Shown here: one piece after another, positions 1 through 9,373 of the stretch | How positions within the stretch are numbered: the stretch's first letter is position 1 | Layout of the letters: each line of letters begins with the position of its first letter | From: Mesostigma viride | Taxonomy: Eukaryota; Streptophyta; Mesostigmatophyceae; Mesostigmatales; Mesostigmataceae | Direction: 5' to 3' | NCBI GenBank assembly: GCA_009746045.1 | Contig: RPFO01000213.1 | Coordinates: 226,564-290,563, forward strand | DNA: 64,000 nt | Program-made: the position numbers and the translations under genes | The notes under the pieces: generated by a model | What the model saw: only the letters and a program-made list of their open reading frames with translations | What the model was told of the DNA's origin: nothing | Database searches by the model: none

Positions 1-26
1 CGGCCCAGGTCCGGAGCAAGGGTGTC

Positions 27-686
27 TTGAAGCACATGAGTAGCGAATATTTACTCAGCGCAGTTCTGGATGCGCTGGGGCTGACGCCAGAGAGCCGTGC
101 CAATGTCAAGGCCGGTCTCGGCATGAAAATTGCGCTAGCCTCTTCCGTGGTAGTGGGCACCCCAGACGACCAGAAACGGTTCAACGCAGCCATGGCGCAC
201 CTCCGAGAGATGTTCAAGGACCGGGGCGGCCCCAGGCGTAACAACAAGCTGCCGACAGTTGCTCAGGTAAACCCTGTGCCTGCCTCGACCCCGCCAGCAG
301 CTTCTCTGTCGGACTTGACCACTCTTGTTACCCAGCTGTCCACGACGGTGGCCGACAACGTGGTGCGAATGTTGGGTGGCAAACGCCGAGCTCGCGGTGG
401 TCGGCACAACCAGAACGCGTCCAGCAAACGCGGGCCGGGAGGCGGTCAGGGCAAGCAGCCTCGCCAGGAGGGCGGCACTGGCAGGCAGCAACAGCAGCAG
501 GGTGGTGTCCCCAAGGAGAAGGTCGTCTGCGAGCGGTGCACCGGCGTGGGGCACACCGAGGACAACTGCACGCTGCGGCTGGACCTCGGCAAGGCGACTC
601 GAGTGTGCCGGCGCTGCTGGGCGGTTCGGCTTCCTGGACACGACCCCAACACATGCCGCGCCCCACGGCCAGCCATGCCCAAGTGA
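27..686 (+). CDS. gag-like nucleocapsid protein with cysteine/histidine knuckles (retroelement 1)
   Basis: A 219-residue frame, possibly extending upstream of the window. The first 75 residues are helical and unremarkable, followed by a Pro/Thr linker and a strongly basic Gly/Gln/Arg-rich stretch (about 115-160). The C terminus holds one clear knuckle, CERCTGVGHTEDNC, and a second cysteine/histidine cluster beginning CRRCW and continuing GHDPNTC. Such knuckles bind the RNA genome in retroelement Gag. The frame ends in TGA at 684-686. The same frame reopens directly into the integrase region, so gag and pol are separated by one in-frame stop. That could be a readthrough site or simple decay; the sequence cannot decide. 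Confidence 0.75.
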   Translation: MKHMSSEYLLSAVLDALGLTPESRANVKAGLGMKIALASSVVVGTPDDQKRFNAAMAHLREMFKDRGGPRRNNKLPTVAQVNPVPASTPPAASLSDLTTLVTQLSTTVADNVVRMLGGKRRARGGRHNQNASSKRGPGGGQGKQPRQEGGTGRQQQQQGGVPKEKVVCERCTGVGHTEDNCTLRLDLGKATRVCRRCWAVRLPGHDPNTCRAPRPAMPK

Positions 687-701
687 CGTCATAGAGGTGA
701 T

Positions 702-1517
702 GTGTGTCGCGGTGAGTCGGCTAGGCGTGAGGATGCTGTGCCTTGTAGTCCTAATGTTCCCACGTCAGTGGTTCAGAATGGAAGTGCAAGTGCTGCAGCT
801 GATCAGGAGTGCGTGCCCAGCGTGGTCGCAATAGAGCCTGAACACGCCCTTCCGGAGCTCACCCCTTCAGGTGAGATAGTGCCGGCAGATGCCGAGGTAG
901 CCCCTCACGTAGACGTGGAGTTGGGTCGCCGCCTCAGTAAGGCCTCACTAGAGCACATTGCCGACAGGAATGCACATGCAGAGAGCTTGGCGGGGCAGGT
1001 GCCTAGCATAGAAGGGGATGGCACCACCCCCACGGCCATAGGATTGCGGATGCTTGCTCACCAGATTCACCTTGCGGTGGGTCATGTGGCGGGGCAAACG
1101 CTAGACTGGGCGACTCGGCTTATGGGGGCGCCGGGGTTGAAGGTCGCTCAGGCGGAGTTAGAGGAGTGCCACGCATGCGCAAGTGTCAGGAAGAAGCGTA
1201 GGCGCTGGCATGCTAAGACTCCTTCCCCGTACCGGGGGAGGTTAGTGGGGGATGTCATGCATTTGGAGGAGGGGGACTATTATTTGGTCTTGATGGATCG
1301 CTATACCAAGTTCCTAGCCATCGAGCCCCTGCCAAGCATGGTAGAGGAGTCCTTGTGGCGGGGGCTGCGCATTGCCATGTCTCACTTCTTTCCCATTTCT
1401 GAGGTCATGTTGGACCAACAATTTGATTGCATTGTGGGGCGGGAGGGCTGTGAGATGGTGGTTATTGCTGGGCGGCAGGACCATGGCAACTTGGGGCTGA
1501 TTGATAGGCACATCTGA
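702..1517 (+). pseudogene. integrase N-terminal and catalytic region (retroelement 1), damaged
   Basis: In the same frame as the upstream gag. The first 120 residues are an acidic linker without a recognisable domain. Then comes an HHCC zinc module (HLAVGH ... CHACASVRKK), as at the start of copia/retroviral integrases. The DDE core follows: a candidate first Asp in RLVGDVMH, the typical LVLMDRYTKF strand, and a second Asp in VMLDQQFD. Where the catalytic Glu is expected (usually NGxxER) the sequence reads LGLIDRH, so the Glu looks lost. The frame then stops at 1515-1517 just before a 13-bp tandem duplication (GCGTATTACTTTA twice, about 1524-1549), beyond which the continuation is in another frame. 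Probably not functional as it stands. Confidence 0.7.
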
Positions 1518-1555
1518 CAGCAGCGTATTACTTTAGCGTATTACTTTAAAAGGGC

Positions 1556-1875
1556 ATGGCAGCCAAGCAGCAGGCCAGCGGGTTAGGATTCAAGCCCGCA
1601 GGGCAGCCTTATGCACAACGCGCGCTGTGGTGCCGCTTGCTCATGGACAAGTACAACAGCCAGGTGCTTTTCAAGCTGCCCCAGGGACTAGGTCTTATTA
1701 CCGCGCGGGGGCTGCAGTCGGGCATTTACCCTCCGGACGTGGCAGACCATTGGGAGGCCCACCTCGCTACCACCGCTGAGGTTAGGCGGCAGTTAGACCG
1801 CACCCAGCCTGACTTGTCGCAGGAGTGGGAGTTGGGGGAGTTGGTCTTGTTGCACAAGGAGAATTCCTTTGGCAA
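1556..1875 (+). pseudogene. integrase C-terminal region, first part, cut by CACTA-1
   Basis: Continuation of the integrase after the frameshift. It contains an IYPPDVADHWEAHL helix and ends with WELGELVLLHKENSFG, which resembles the beta-rich C-terminal DNA-binding domain of retroelement integrases. The transposon enters after base 1875. The remainder of the domain resumes at 6484 (GPGMVVDLDW ... VKVHWEH). Removing 1876-6481 plus one copy of the AA duplication joins the halves in frame with no lost codon, so the insertion is a clean one into a formerly continuous gene. Confidence 0.75.
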
Positions 1876-1889
1876 CACTAGGAAGTCGG
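1876..1889 (+). repeat. CACTA-1 left terminal inverted repeat
   Basis: CACTAGGAAGTCGG, perfectly complementary to 6468-6481. Flanked on the outside by the AA target duplication. Confidence 0.9.
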
Positions 1890-2240
1890 GTTCTGAGATT
1901 TTTCTCAGGAATCCTGAGATTTCCTGATTTTTTTCTCAGGATTCCTGAGATTTTTTAGGCTTTCCTGAGATTTCCTGATTTTTTTCTCAGGATATCAGGA
2001 GAAATCCTGAAAAACCCTGAGATTTTTCTCAGGATTCCTGATATTATTACACCACTTTCTCCTGAGAATCTTGAGAAGTGCCTGAGATTTTTCTCGCCAC
2101 ACACTGAGAAACACTGAGATTCCTAAAAAAATCCTGAGAAATCCTGAGATCCTGAGAAAACCCGCTGAATCAGAAAAAATCTGGAAAATCAGGACACTTA
2201 GCATGGCACAAAAAATCAGGAAAATCAGGACACTGAGCAT
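1890..2240. repeat. CACTA-1 left subterminal repeat array
   Basis: Many copies, in both orientations, of a short motif around TTTCTCAGGATTCCTGAGA, mixed with AAAATCAGGACA units. The motif is itself close to palindromic. The matching array at the right end reads mainly as its complement. Confidence 0.85.
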
Positions 2241-2668
2241 GACACTTGAGAACTCTCAAGTGCATGAAGACAGGACACTTATGCAATATATGTGGATGCA
2301 GAAATGATGCAGTTGACACACATGTTCATTGGAAATAAAGAAATATAATGCATGGTCCGGATTCTCCCGATTTCTGGCCTGCGCTGGTTGTCTCCTTGAT
2401 AATGCAGTGCGACAAGCACACAACAAGTTACATTACAGGCATCATTGCCAGAAATATAATCAATGCCACTCCTCATCATTGTATGCAGCACTGTCAGAGT
2501 TGTCCGCATAATTTACTACAGCACGCTGCCTCTCACTTCTCCTTTGTGAGGGAATGCATGCCTCACCGTTGCTGCTGAACGACGAAACACTAGCTATGTC
2601 ATCAGGGCTCGATGCGCTGACACTAGCCGCTGCCATGGACTTGCCAGCAGTGCGGCTCTTGCCACGCG
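2241..2668. other. CACTA-1 interior, nothing recognised
   Basis: AT-leaning sequence with short frames only. I see no domain, tRNA or repeat here. Confidence 0.5.
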
Positions 2669-3049
2669 AGCGGTTTGGTAGTGCAGCGGCTGTGTGTGGT
2701 TCTACCAAACGACTTTGAGAAATATGTGCCTACTCCATGGCCCCACGTGAGCACGTGCAAAACTCAAGGTATTGAAGAGGCCGCTATCAGCTCACATCAA
2801 TCGGAGCACTACAGAACAGCATTGGGGCAACTACAGAACAGCAACCCGCGACCTTCAACCATCTTTACGTCATCGCAGCTCCGTCCGGAGTCATGGTTCA
2901 TGGCGGCAAAGACGGGGTTCGGTATAGGCGCAGCATCACTTACATTCTGCAAGCGCCCCGCTACTTGCCCGATGGGGCCATGGAGTAGGCACATACTTCT
3001 GAAAGTCGTTTGGTAGAACCACACACAGCCGCTGCACTACCAAACCGCT
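2669..3049. mobile_element. 381-bp inverted-repeat element (MITE-like) nested in CACTA-1
   Basis: The first ~75 bp (AGCGGTTTGGTAGTGCAGCG onward, through TGGTTCTACCAAACGACTTT and TACTCCATGGCCCC) recur as the reverse complement at 2973-3049 with few mismatches. The centre is about 225 bp and non-coding. This is the structure of a miniature inverted-repeat element. I cannot see a convincing target duplication, so the outer limits are uncertain by a few bases. Confidence 0.75.
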
Positions 3050-3138
3050 TGAAGGCGGGTCAGAGCTAGTGATATACTATCTGAGCAAGTGACTTGACTA
3101 GTGCGAGACCCAAAGTGGAAATGCCGTGTCTATTCCGG

Positions 3139-3258
3139 CCTAACATGGCTGATGAAGGCGTTTATGGAATGGTGCGGCTAGGTGCAGGGTTGTGTTGCCT
3201 AACATGGCTGCTGAAGGCGTTCATGGGTGCGGCTAGGTGCAAGGTCGCGTTGCCTAAT
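3139..3258 (+). repeat. two-copy tandem duplication, unit about 60 bp
   Basis: The unit beginning CCTAACATGGCTG(A/C)TGAAGG and ending GGCTAGGTGCA(G/A)GGT occurs twice in a row with a few substitutions and a short length difference. Confidence 0.75.
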
Positions 3259-4899
3259 CGCAACCTTTCTAAATTTTTCGCTCGTTGGACCAACGGTCTA
3301 CCAGGTAACGGTTAAGAGAGGTAGGGCGCGAAGTTGAAAGTTTGGAACGGCACTGTCGTCATGCGGCTATTTCACGGCACCATAACGGCCTTTATTTCAG
3401 TTATGTTCAGTTCAGTTTATTCCCACGCCGGTTCCCTAGCCTTGCCCGTACCGGCTTCGGAATAAACGGATGCCGGAACCGTATCCTTGTTCCAATTTTT
3501 AACAGGCAGGTACTACTTCTATAAAGCCCGAACTAAGAGCTCTTTTGTAGAATGTTCTCACTGCCTAATTGCTTTAGTGACTTTGCGTTAATAATTGTCG
3601 GCTGTCAGTCTGTCAGCCAACAATCAGAAATCGTTGTCGCACTTTATAACCTGCTCCAATGGTTGTCCGGCAAAGTCAGGACCAAGCGTTTTCTAGGGTC
3701 TGGCAGGACGGCGGTTTTTTAAATGCCTGTGGCTTTCATTGGTGAATACTAGTTACTGTACCTGTAAATTTATCGGCAGTTTGCGGCTCCGACCGTTCTA
3801 AAAGGCTTTGAGACGAGTAGTAACCAGTGGAAAGGTAAGATGTCATGACAATACGGAAGATCGCTTGGCTGGAATCACTCGAGACATTCCGCCTGCCGCT
3901 GGCTACGGATGTGACCTAGTCGCAATCTTTTTTTTTGCGCAAATTCAAAAAAACGCGTTTGACGTAGCCCTAGCCGTTGTTCGCAGTCAAGTCAGTGCTG
4001 GGGCTAGCGGGCAGTGAGGGCACATACACGCTAGCTCGAGCGATGGGGCAACCGATTTCCATACGTAACCAATGAATGCAACCACCGAATAACAAGCGCT
4101 GCAGGTGTGGCAGCAGGGGTGGCAGCGAGAACCGCACTAGAAGCGGTTCTAGTAGCGACGACATGTGAGTGACATAAGTAACGGAGAATAAACAGAGCGA
4201 GATTCTGGAGCTATCCAAAACCTACAAGGCCGTCATGGACAGGCTGTGATCGAAGAGGAATGGAGCCGGGAAAATGAGCAACTGCGTAGCTGAGCAAGGA
4301 TACTTATGAGAATTGCTTGGCAGGTTGCATTGGAAGGCCCATAGACCGCAAAAGCGGCATTCTGAGCAAAAGCTGGTTTCTTAGTATAGCATGAACTCTG
4401 AATACTTGATTTCTTGTCCTCTTACATGCGTGGTCAATTTCATGAAGATGACCATCATGAAGTACCGTCCTTGGGCATTTTTGTGCGTACATGCCCGTTT
4501 GTTGTCAAAGCACGTCCATGCAGACCTGAATCCCATGCAAGCCCCAAGCGTCAATTGCGACTATCTTTGCAAAGGAAAAGCATCTAGACGTGTTCTGATG
4601 AAGCCAGTAAGGTCAAATGTTTCATGGTGCTTCCTCATAAGCCACATAGTAGATTAGATACTAACTTGGTTGGTCCATGCGTGAGTATGTGCATGTTGTC
4701 ATCAGTTTGCTACCTACTTTTTAATTACCTTGCCTACTTACTAGCTTTGTTATTGAAGGTATTTTCCTAATTTTGCACTGGAATTCATTCCTTACATCAC
4801 TACTATTCTTTCTCCCCTTTGCAATCGCAACAGGAGGGACGGAATGTTATCTTCTCCGCGGTCATGAGGTTGTCCCTTCTGCGTGGTAAGTGTCATAAA
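3259..4899. other. CACTA-1 interior, no gene recognised
   Basis: About 1.6 kb with only short frames and no repeat structure that I can see. A decayed, intron-rich gene cannot be excluded by eye. Confidence 0.4.
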
Positions 4900-5500
4900 G
4901 TTGATTAGTCCCTTGGTCCCTCACTTGCTCCTTGCTTCCTTGCATGCTTGCTTGCTGAGTTCGATAAACCCCTTGCTTCCTTGCATGCTTGTTTCCGTCT
5001 TTGCGTGCTTGCTTGCTTCTTTGCGTGGTTGCTTTCTTCCTTGATTAGGCCCTTGCTTGGTTGTTTAGCCGCTTGCTGAATTTGATTAGTTCCTTGCTTT
5101 ATTCCCTTGCTTCCTTGCATGCGTGCTTCCTGAATGTAATTAGTCCCTTGCTTCCTTTCTTAGTCCCATGCTTCCTTTGTAAGCCACTCTTCCTCGCATG
5201 CTTGCTGAATTTAATTAATGCCTTGCTTCCTTTGATATGACCTTGCCTACTTGGTTAGGCCGTTCCTTCCCTGCATGCTTGACCACTTGCTGAATGGAAT
5301 CAGTCCCCTGATTCCTTTGTTAGGCCCTTGCTTCCTTTGTTAGCCCCTCTTCCTTGCATGCTTGCAATTGCTTGCTTGCTGAATCTAATAAGTCCCTTGC
5401 TTCCTTTGTTAGGCCCTTGCTTCCTTATTTAGCCACTCTCGTCCTTGCGCGCATGTACGCTTGCTTGCTGAATTCAATTAGTCCCTTGCCCTGAAGAAAT
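4900..5500 (+). repeat. degenerate minisatellite, about 40-bp units
   Basis: Roughly fifteen imperfect units built from GTCCCTTGCTTCCTTTGTTA, TTGCATGCTTGCTTGCTGAA and TTTAATTAG, with variable spacing. The small frames across it are by-products of the repeat. Confidence 0.8.
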
Positions 5501-6049
5501 TTAGTCTAGTTACCCTGGAGCTTCACAGTTAATAAACGTGTTTTCCCTTTTTCAATGCATCGGTCATATGCAATGTCGTGGTTTCTTGGTCTTGCACATC
5601 TCAATAATGGCGGTGCTAGGCTTTCACTTGGGTCACCCTTTCAATGTTTTGTACCAGTCAGAAGTATCTTTTTTTATGCCGAGCATGATGTTGTTTGCTA
5701 TGCCTTTGGTCTGGTTAGGTGTACATGTGCACATGCTGCAGCCCAGCGTTTCTAATCATGGTCCTGTTTAATGCTGTTTTTCCCCCTTCCTGGTTTATGC
5801 GTGCAGGTAAATGTGCAACGAAGCACAGTTTGGCAGAGTATATGAAGAACCAAATGATCTACAAGATCTGCCAAACGATGAAGAAACAATCCTCTTTTTG
5901 TTGTGATTTATTTTTTGCCTATGAATAAAAGATTTTTTAAATAATATTTATCAATGTAATAAATGCACTGATTGTGAGTCATGCCCCTGTTGTAATCATC
6001 TTGCATTGTCGTATTTCTGACGGTCCCTGATAACACCATTTTTTTGTCC
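5501..6049. other. CACTA-1 interior, AT-rich, nothing recognised
   Basis: Short frames only, ending in an AT-rich stretch (5905-5960) before the right subterminal array. Confidence 0.45.
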
Positions 6050-6467
6050 CAGAATGGCTGGAGAATTCGCCTGTGCATGTTCTTGATTTTCTTGAGATTC
6101 TACTCGTTTTTTTGTCCTGAGATTGTCCTGAGATTTTCTTGAGATTCTACTCGTTTTTTTGTCCTGAGATTGTCCTGAGATTTTGTCCTGAGATTGTCCT
6201 GAGATTGTCCTGAGATTTTCACTACAAAGTCAAAATCTCAAGACCTGAGTTTTTCACCAGAAATCTCAGGACCCGAGGTGTGCACTTACCAGATTTTGTG
6301 AAGACGAAAAAAATCAGGAAAAATCAGGACAATCTCAGGAAAATTTAAGAAAAATCTCAGGACAATCTCAGGACAATCTCAAGATATCTCAGGATTTCTC
6401 AGGATTTCTCAGGATTTCTTAAAAAAAAACTCAGGACAATCTCAAGATATCTCAGGACGAATTTTTT
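6050..6467. repeat. CACTA-1 right subterminal repeat array
   Basis: Repeated GTCCTGAGATT and AATCTCAGGACA units, in one orientation up to about 6230 and mostly the other nearer the end. This is the same motif family as 1890-2240. Confidence 0.85.
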
Positions 6468-6481
6468 CCGACTTCCTAGTG
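6468..6481 (-). repeat. CACTA-1 right terminal inverted repeat
   Basis: CCGACTTCCTAGTG, exact complement of the left terminus, followed by AA. Confidence 0.9.
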
Positions 6482-9070
6482 AAGCGGGGGCAGATGCAAG
6501 GGCCAGGCATGGTGGTGGATTTGGACTGGGTGCATAGGCGGGTGAAGGTGCACTGGGAGCATAGGGACTATCTCATCCCGTGGGATAAGGTGTATCGGTA
6601 CAAGGCGTCCGATGCCCAGGTCCAGGCGGCCAAGGAGCACAGCCGCCAGCTCGGTTGGGATGTGGATAGCCGGCCGGCCAAGCGGGCCCGGCTGGAACCT
6701 GTCCTACCCACCCCACTTGGGGTGGCTGTGCATGATGCGCTTGTTGCCCACCCCCCTGCAGGCGCCGCGCCGGAGCAAGTCCCCGGGGTCGACGCGGGGG
6801 TGCTACCTCCGCCCCTCCCCGCGACCCCAGCAGCGCCCACCGTGGCGGCGCCAGACACATCGTCAGGCGCGGGCGTGGGCTCCCAGCTGGCCCACGTCCT
6901 CCGACAGCTGCTCCAGGCGGACAAGCTCAAGGCGGCGGCAGCGGGGGGTGCGGCACAAGTCAGCTGCGTCATGCCAGATAAGTGCCCCACCGTTGTGGCT
7001 GAAGCTCATGATGTTCCCTCTAGGCATATTGCGGCCATAGATACCATGGCAGGGGTGTCTATCACGAGCCCGGCGGCGGCCGAGGCCTATTACCCTTTGC
7101 TGCCCAGTAGTTGGAAGGAGGTTGCGGGGTTTGACGGGCAGCGGGCCTATAAGGTGGCTGGGCAGGTGCTCATGCCCATCCTAGGGGTAGATGTCCCTGT
7201 GCAAGTGCTAGAGGGTTACAAGGGGATCACCCTCATAGGTAACCCTTTTGTTTCCCTCCCCGGGTTTTCTGTGTCAGCCGGCTTGGTGACCCTCGAGGGG
7301 GTGGGGAGCATAGGATTATACCAATATCACGTAGCGCTTGCAGCCCTCACGGGCCGGGGTTCCCCCGAGGCTATTAATCACCCTGAGGATTATGCCACTG
7401 CAGTAGGGGCCATTCGCGGGGCGGAATATACGGCAGAGCCGCTGGTAGCCGATGTCACGCAGCCGCAGAAGTGTCACCCCAGCAGTCTTGGCATTTTTCC
7501 TTGGAGCATCGCCACTAAATCTCCTATTAGTTATCCGCAGTTTAAGGAGGACTGCCGGGACCCTGTCAAGTTCCATAAGTGGCGCGCGGCTTTCTTGCGC
7601 GCGCAGCTGGAGTGGGCGATGTATGGGGTGTATGGGGAGTTGATGGAGGTGCCGCAAGGGGCGGTAAAGCTGAACTTGAAGTTTGTGCTCAAGTATAAGC
7701 AGGTCCTCCCCACTGACCCTGTCACATTTCATGTACGGCCCTGTGTCACGGAGTTTAGGGGCTCGTCTGAGTTGTCGGAGGAGGAATTGTTTACGCCCGG
7801 GCTGTCGCAGACCACTAGCCGGGTGTTAACATCGGTGTTCTTGGGGCTGTTGGATCGGGGGTTGGACTATGCTATGGCCTGCTCAGATTTTCAGCGGGCC
7901 TTTCTCCATAGCGACCCGGCAGTGGCCGAGGAAGTGTGGCGTGGCACGGTGTATGTGGTCAAGGTCCCTTTGGTGTGGCAGGGGGAGCTGCGGTGTGTGT
8001 ACTTGCGGCTTCTCCTTGGTGTGGAGGGCCTGCAGTCTAGCCCCATCATCTTTCGCAAGACGGCTGAACGCATCTTTGCTAGCATGGGGGCGGTGTTTTC
8101 CCGCATCGATAGCAACCTCTTTCACATCCACACACCCAACCCACACGAGCCCGCGTTCATGCAATGGCATGGGGATGACTGGCGGCTTATTGGACCCCGG
8201 GCGTGGGTCCGGCAGTTCATAACCGCTGTGGCCAAGCTTTTGCCCACTAGCCGCACGTTGTGGCTGGACCCCGACACCCCCGTCCCTTTCTGTGGCCTAA
8301 CCTACACTTTGCGCCGCACACCGGTTGGCTGGTGCATTGACATGGCGGCCAAGCAGGAATACGCCGACAAGCTCGCGCAATCGCTGCCTGAGCGGCTGGA
8401 TGCGTCCGCGGGACCGCACTTGCGCGGCCAGCTGGGGTGGCTCGCGGGCACGGTGCGACCCGACCTGTCCATCTACGCGCGTGCGCCCGACGCCGTGCTT
8501 GCGGGCATGGGAGCGCAGCATCTTCGGACGCAAGTCTTGGCGTCACCGGGCCTGCGGGTGTGGGGGGTTGATATCACCCGCCCGGTGGCAATGACCATTT
8601 ACTCTGACGCGAACGTGGAGTCGCGTACCATCACGCAGCTGCGCGCGCGGGAGGCGGCCATCTTTTTTCTTGATAGCCCCACTGGGCAGCCCACTATTGT
8701 CGACTGGTATAGCCGCATCCATCAGCGGGTAGTGGTAGACAGCAATCGCGCGGAGTGTCGCGCGTTCATTTCCGCTGTCGACCATGCGTGTTATGTGCAG
8801 CATCTTTTGCAATGGATTGCGGATAAGGCCCGCGTGGCGCTGTCGCTCCGCATGCGGCTGTGCACAGATAGCAAGTCAATAATTGAGTTTCTGAATAACC
8901 CGCTCGCCTCCACCACCAAACTCGATTACCTTGTGTTGGCCGAGTCCGCCATGGTGTTGGATGAGCGGCGGTGGATCCCCGAGAGCAAGAATCTTGCCGA
9001 TGCCTTGACCAAGCCAGCGATGCTGTCGGGGCCTCAGTACAAGCTGCTGCGGCAGCTCATGATGACATGA
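6482..9070 (+). CDS. copia pol, 3' part: integrase tail, protease-like domain, reverse transcriptase, RNase H
   Basis: An 862-residue open frame that continues the integrase once CACTA-1 is removed; the upstream codons of the joined gene lie at 1871-1875. Residues 1-45 finish the integrase C-terminal domain. A Pro/Ala linker follows, then a retropepsin-like domain (AAIDTMAGVSI, ending ITLIGNPFV), where the usual DTG/DSG is DTM. The RT has KFVLKYK, ACSDFQRAFLHSDP (first catalytic Asp), LLLGVEGLQS and HGDDW in place of the usual YVDD. RNase H shows MTIYSDANVES, SNRAECRAFISA, LCTDSKSI and ADALTKP. No stop or frameshift is visible. A protease placed between integrase and RT is not the standard copia order. 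Confidence 0.85.
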   Translation, partial: KRGQMQGPGMVVDLDWVHRRVKVHWEHRDYLIPWDKVYRYKASDAQVQAAKEHSRQLGWDVDSRPAKRARLEPVLPTPLGVAVHDALVAHPPAGAAPEQVPGVDAGVLPPPLPATPAAPTVAAPDTSSGAGVGSQLAHVLRQLLQADKLKAAAAGGAAQVSCVMPDKCPTVVAEAHDVPSRHIAAIDTMAGVSITSPAAAEAYYPLLPSSWKEVAGFDGQRAYKVAGQVLMPILGVDVPVQVLEGYKGITLIGNPFVSLPGFSVSAGLVTLEGVGSIGLYQYHVALAALTGRGSPEAINHPEDYATAVGAIRGAEYTAEPLVADVTQPQKCHPSSLGIFPWSIATKSPISYPQFKEDCRDPVKFHKWRAAFLRAQLEWAMYGVYGELMEVPQGAVKLNLKFVLKYKQVLPTDPVTFHVRPCVTEFRGSSELSEEELFTPGLSQTTSRVLTSVFLGLLDRGLDYAMACSDFQRAFLHSDPAVAEEVWRGTVYVVKVPLVWQGELRCVYLRLLLGVEGLQSSPIIFRKTAERIFASMGAVFSRIDSNLFHIHTPNPHEPAFMQWHGDDWRLIGPRAWVRQFITAVAKLLPTSRTLWLDPDTPVPFCGLTYTLRRTPVGWCIDMAAKQEYADKLAQSLPERLDASAGPHLRGQLGWLAGTVRPDLSIYARAPDAVLAGMGAQHLRTQVLASPGLRVWGVDITRPVAMTIYSDANVESRTITQLRAREAAIFFLDSPTGQPTIVDWYSRIHQRVVVDSNRAECRAFISAVDHACYVQHLLQWIADKARVALSLRMRLCTDSKSIIEFLNNPLASTTKLDYLVLAESAMVLDERRWIPESKNLADALTKPAMLSGPQYKLLRQLMMT

Positions 9071-9369
9071 CTTTTTTTTTTACCGTGTGACCTGTCGTCT
9101 TTTTGCATGGGAATGGGCGCTTCTTTCATCTGTGAATACATTTCCCTAGACCTGACAGGCGGCCAGTGTGCCTAATAATGATGCATGTGGTGCAGTTGCA
9201 CCCAAGTAGAAAAGGAGGCCGGGAGCAAAGCCCGGGTGTTTTTGGCGTGCTCAGATCCCAGCGTAGGGCACCCTCCTTGGGGTTTAGGATTTGGGGACGG
9301 TCAGTGTGCCGTTACGTGTTTCTCTACTTGAACGTACGTAGGGTCAGTGCTACCCTATTGCCCCTCGCT
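9071..9369 (+). other. 3' flank of retroelement 1, possible polypurine tract and LTR start
   Basis: T-tract after the stop, then a purine-rich stretch (about 9204-9229, AAGTAGAAAAGGAGGCCGGG) followed near 9237 by a TG dinucleotide that could open the 3' LTR. The stretch is interrupted by the next insertion at a TTAA. No second LTR is present for comparison. Confidence 0.4.
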
Positions 9370-9373
9370 TTAA

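Larger units (their letters stand above)
1876..6481. mobile_element. CACTA-1: CACTA/EnSpm-type DNA transposon, 4606 bp, non-autonomous
   Basis: Exact 14-bp terminal inverted repeats CACTAGGAAGTCGG (1876-1889) and their complement (6468-6481). The direct flanks are AA (1874-1875) and AA (6482-6483), a 2-bp target duplication. Dense subterminal arrays of a CTCAGGA/TCCTGAGA motif lie inside both ends, as is typical of CACTA elements, whose subterminal repeats bind transposase. No transposase was recognised inside, so it probably depends on enzyme supplied in trans. The interior carries a smaller inverted-repeat element, a 60-bp duplication and a degenerate minisatellite. Confidence 0.88.
1..9369 (+). 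mobile_element. Ty1/copia-type retroelement 1, 5' end outside window, split by CACTA-1
   Basis: Pieces in order are a zinc-knuckle gag, an integrase, an aspartic-protease-like domain, a copia reverse transcriptase and RNase H. All lie on one strand and are interrupted only by the DNA transposon at 1876-6481. The 5' LTR is outside the window. A purine-rich stretch at about 9204-9229 may be the polypurine tract, with the 3' LTR beginning soon after, but without its partner I cannot define it. The piggyBac-like element at 9374 breaks the 3' flank. Superfamily assignment rests on the RT/RNase H, which follow the copia pattern throughout. Confidence 0.85.

Noticed and set aside
4391-4657. Possible small host gene inside CACTA-1
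   Set aside because: An isolated 88-codon frame with no domain, no homologous copy in the window and ordinary AT-rich composition.
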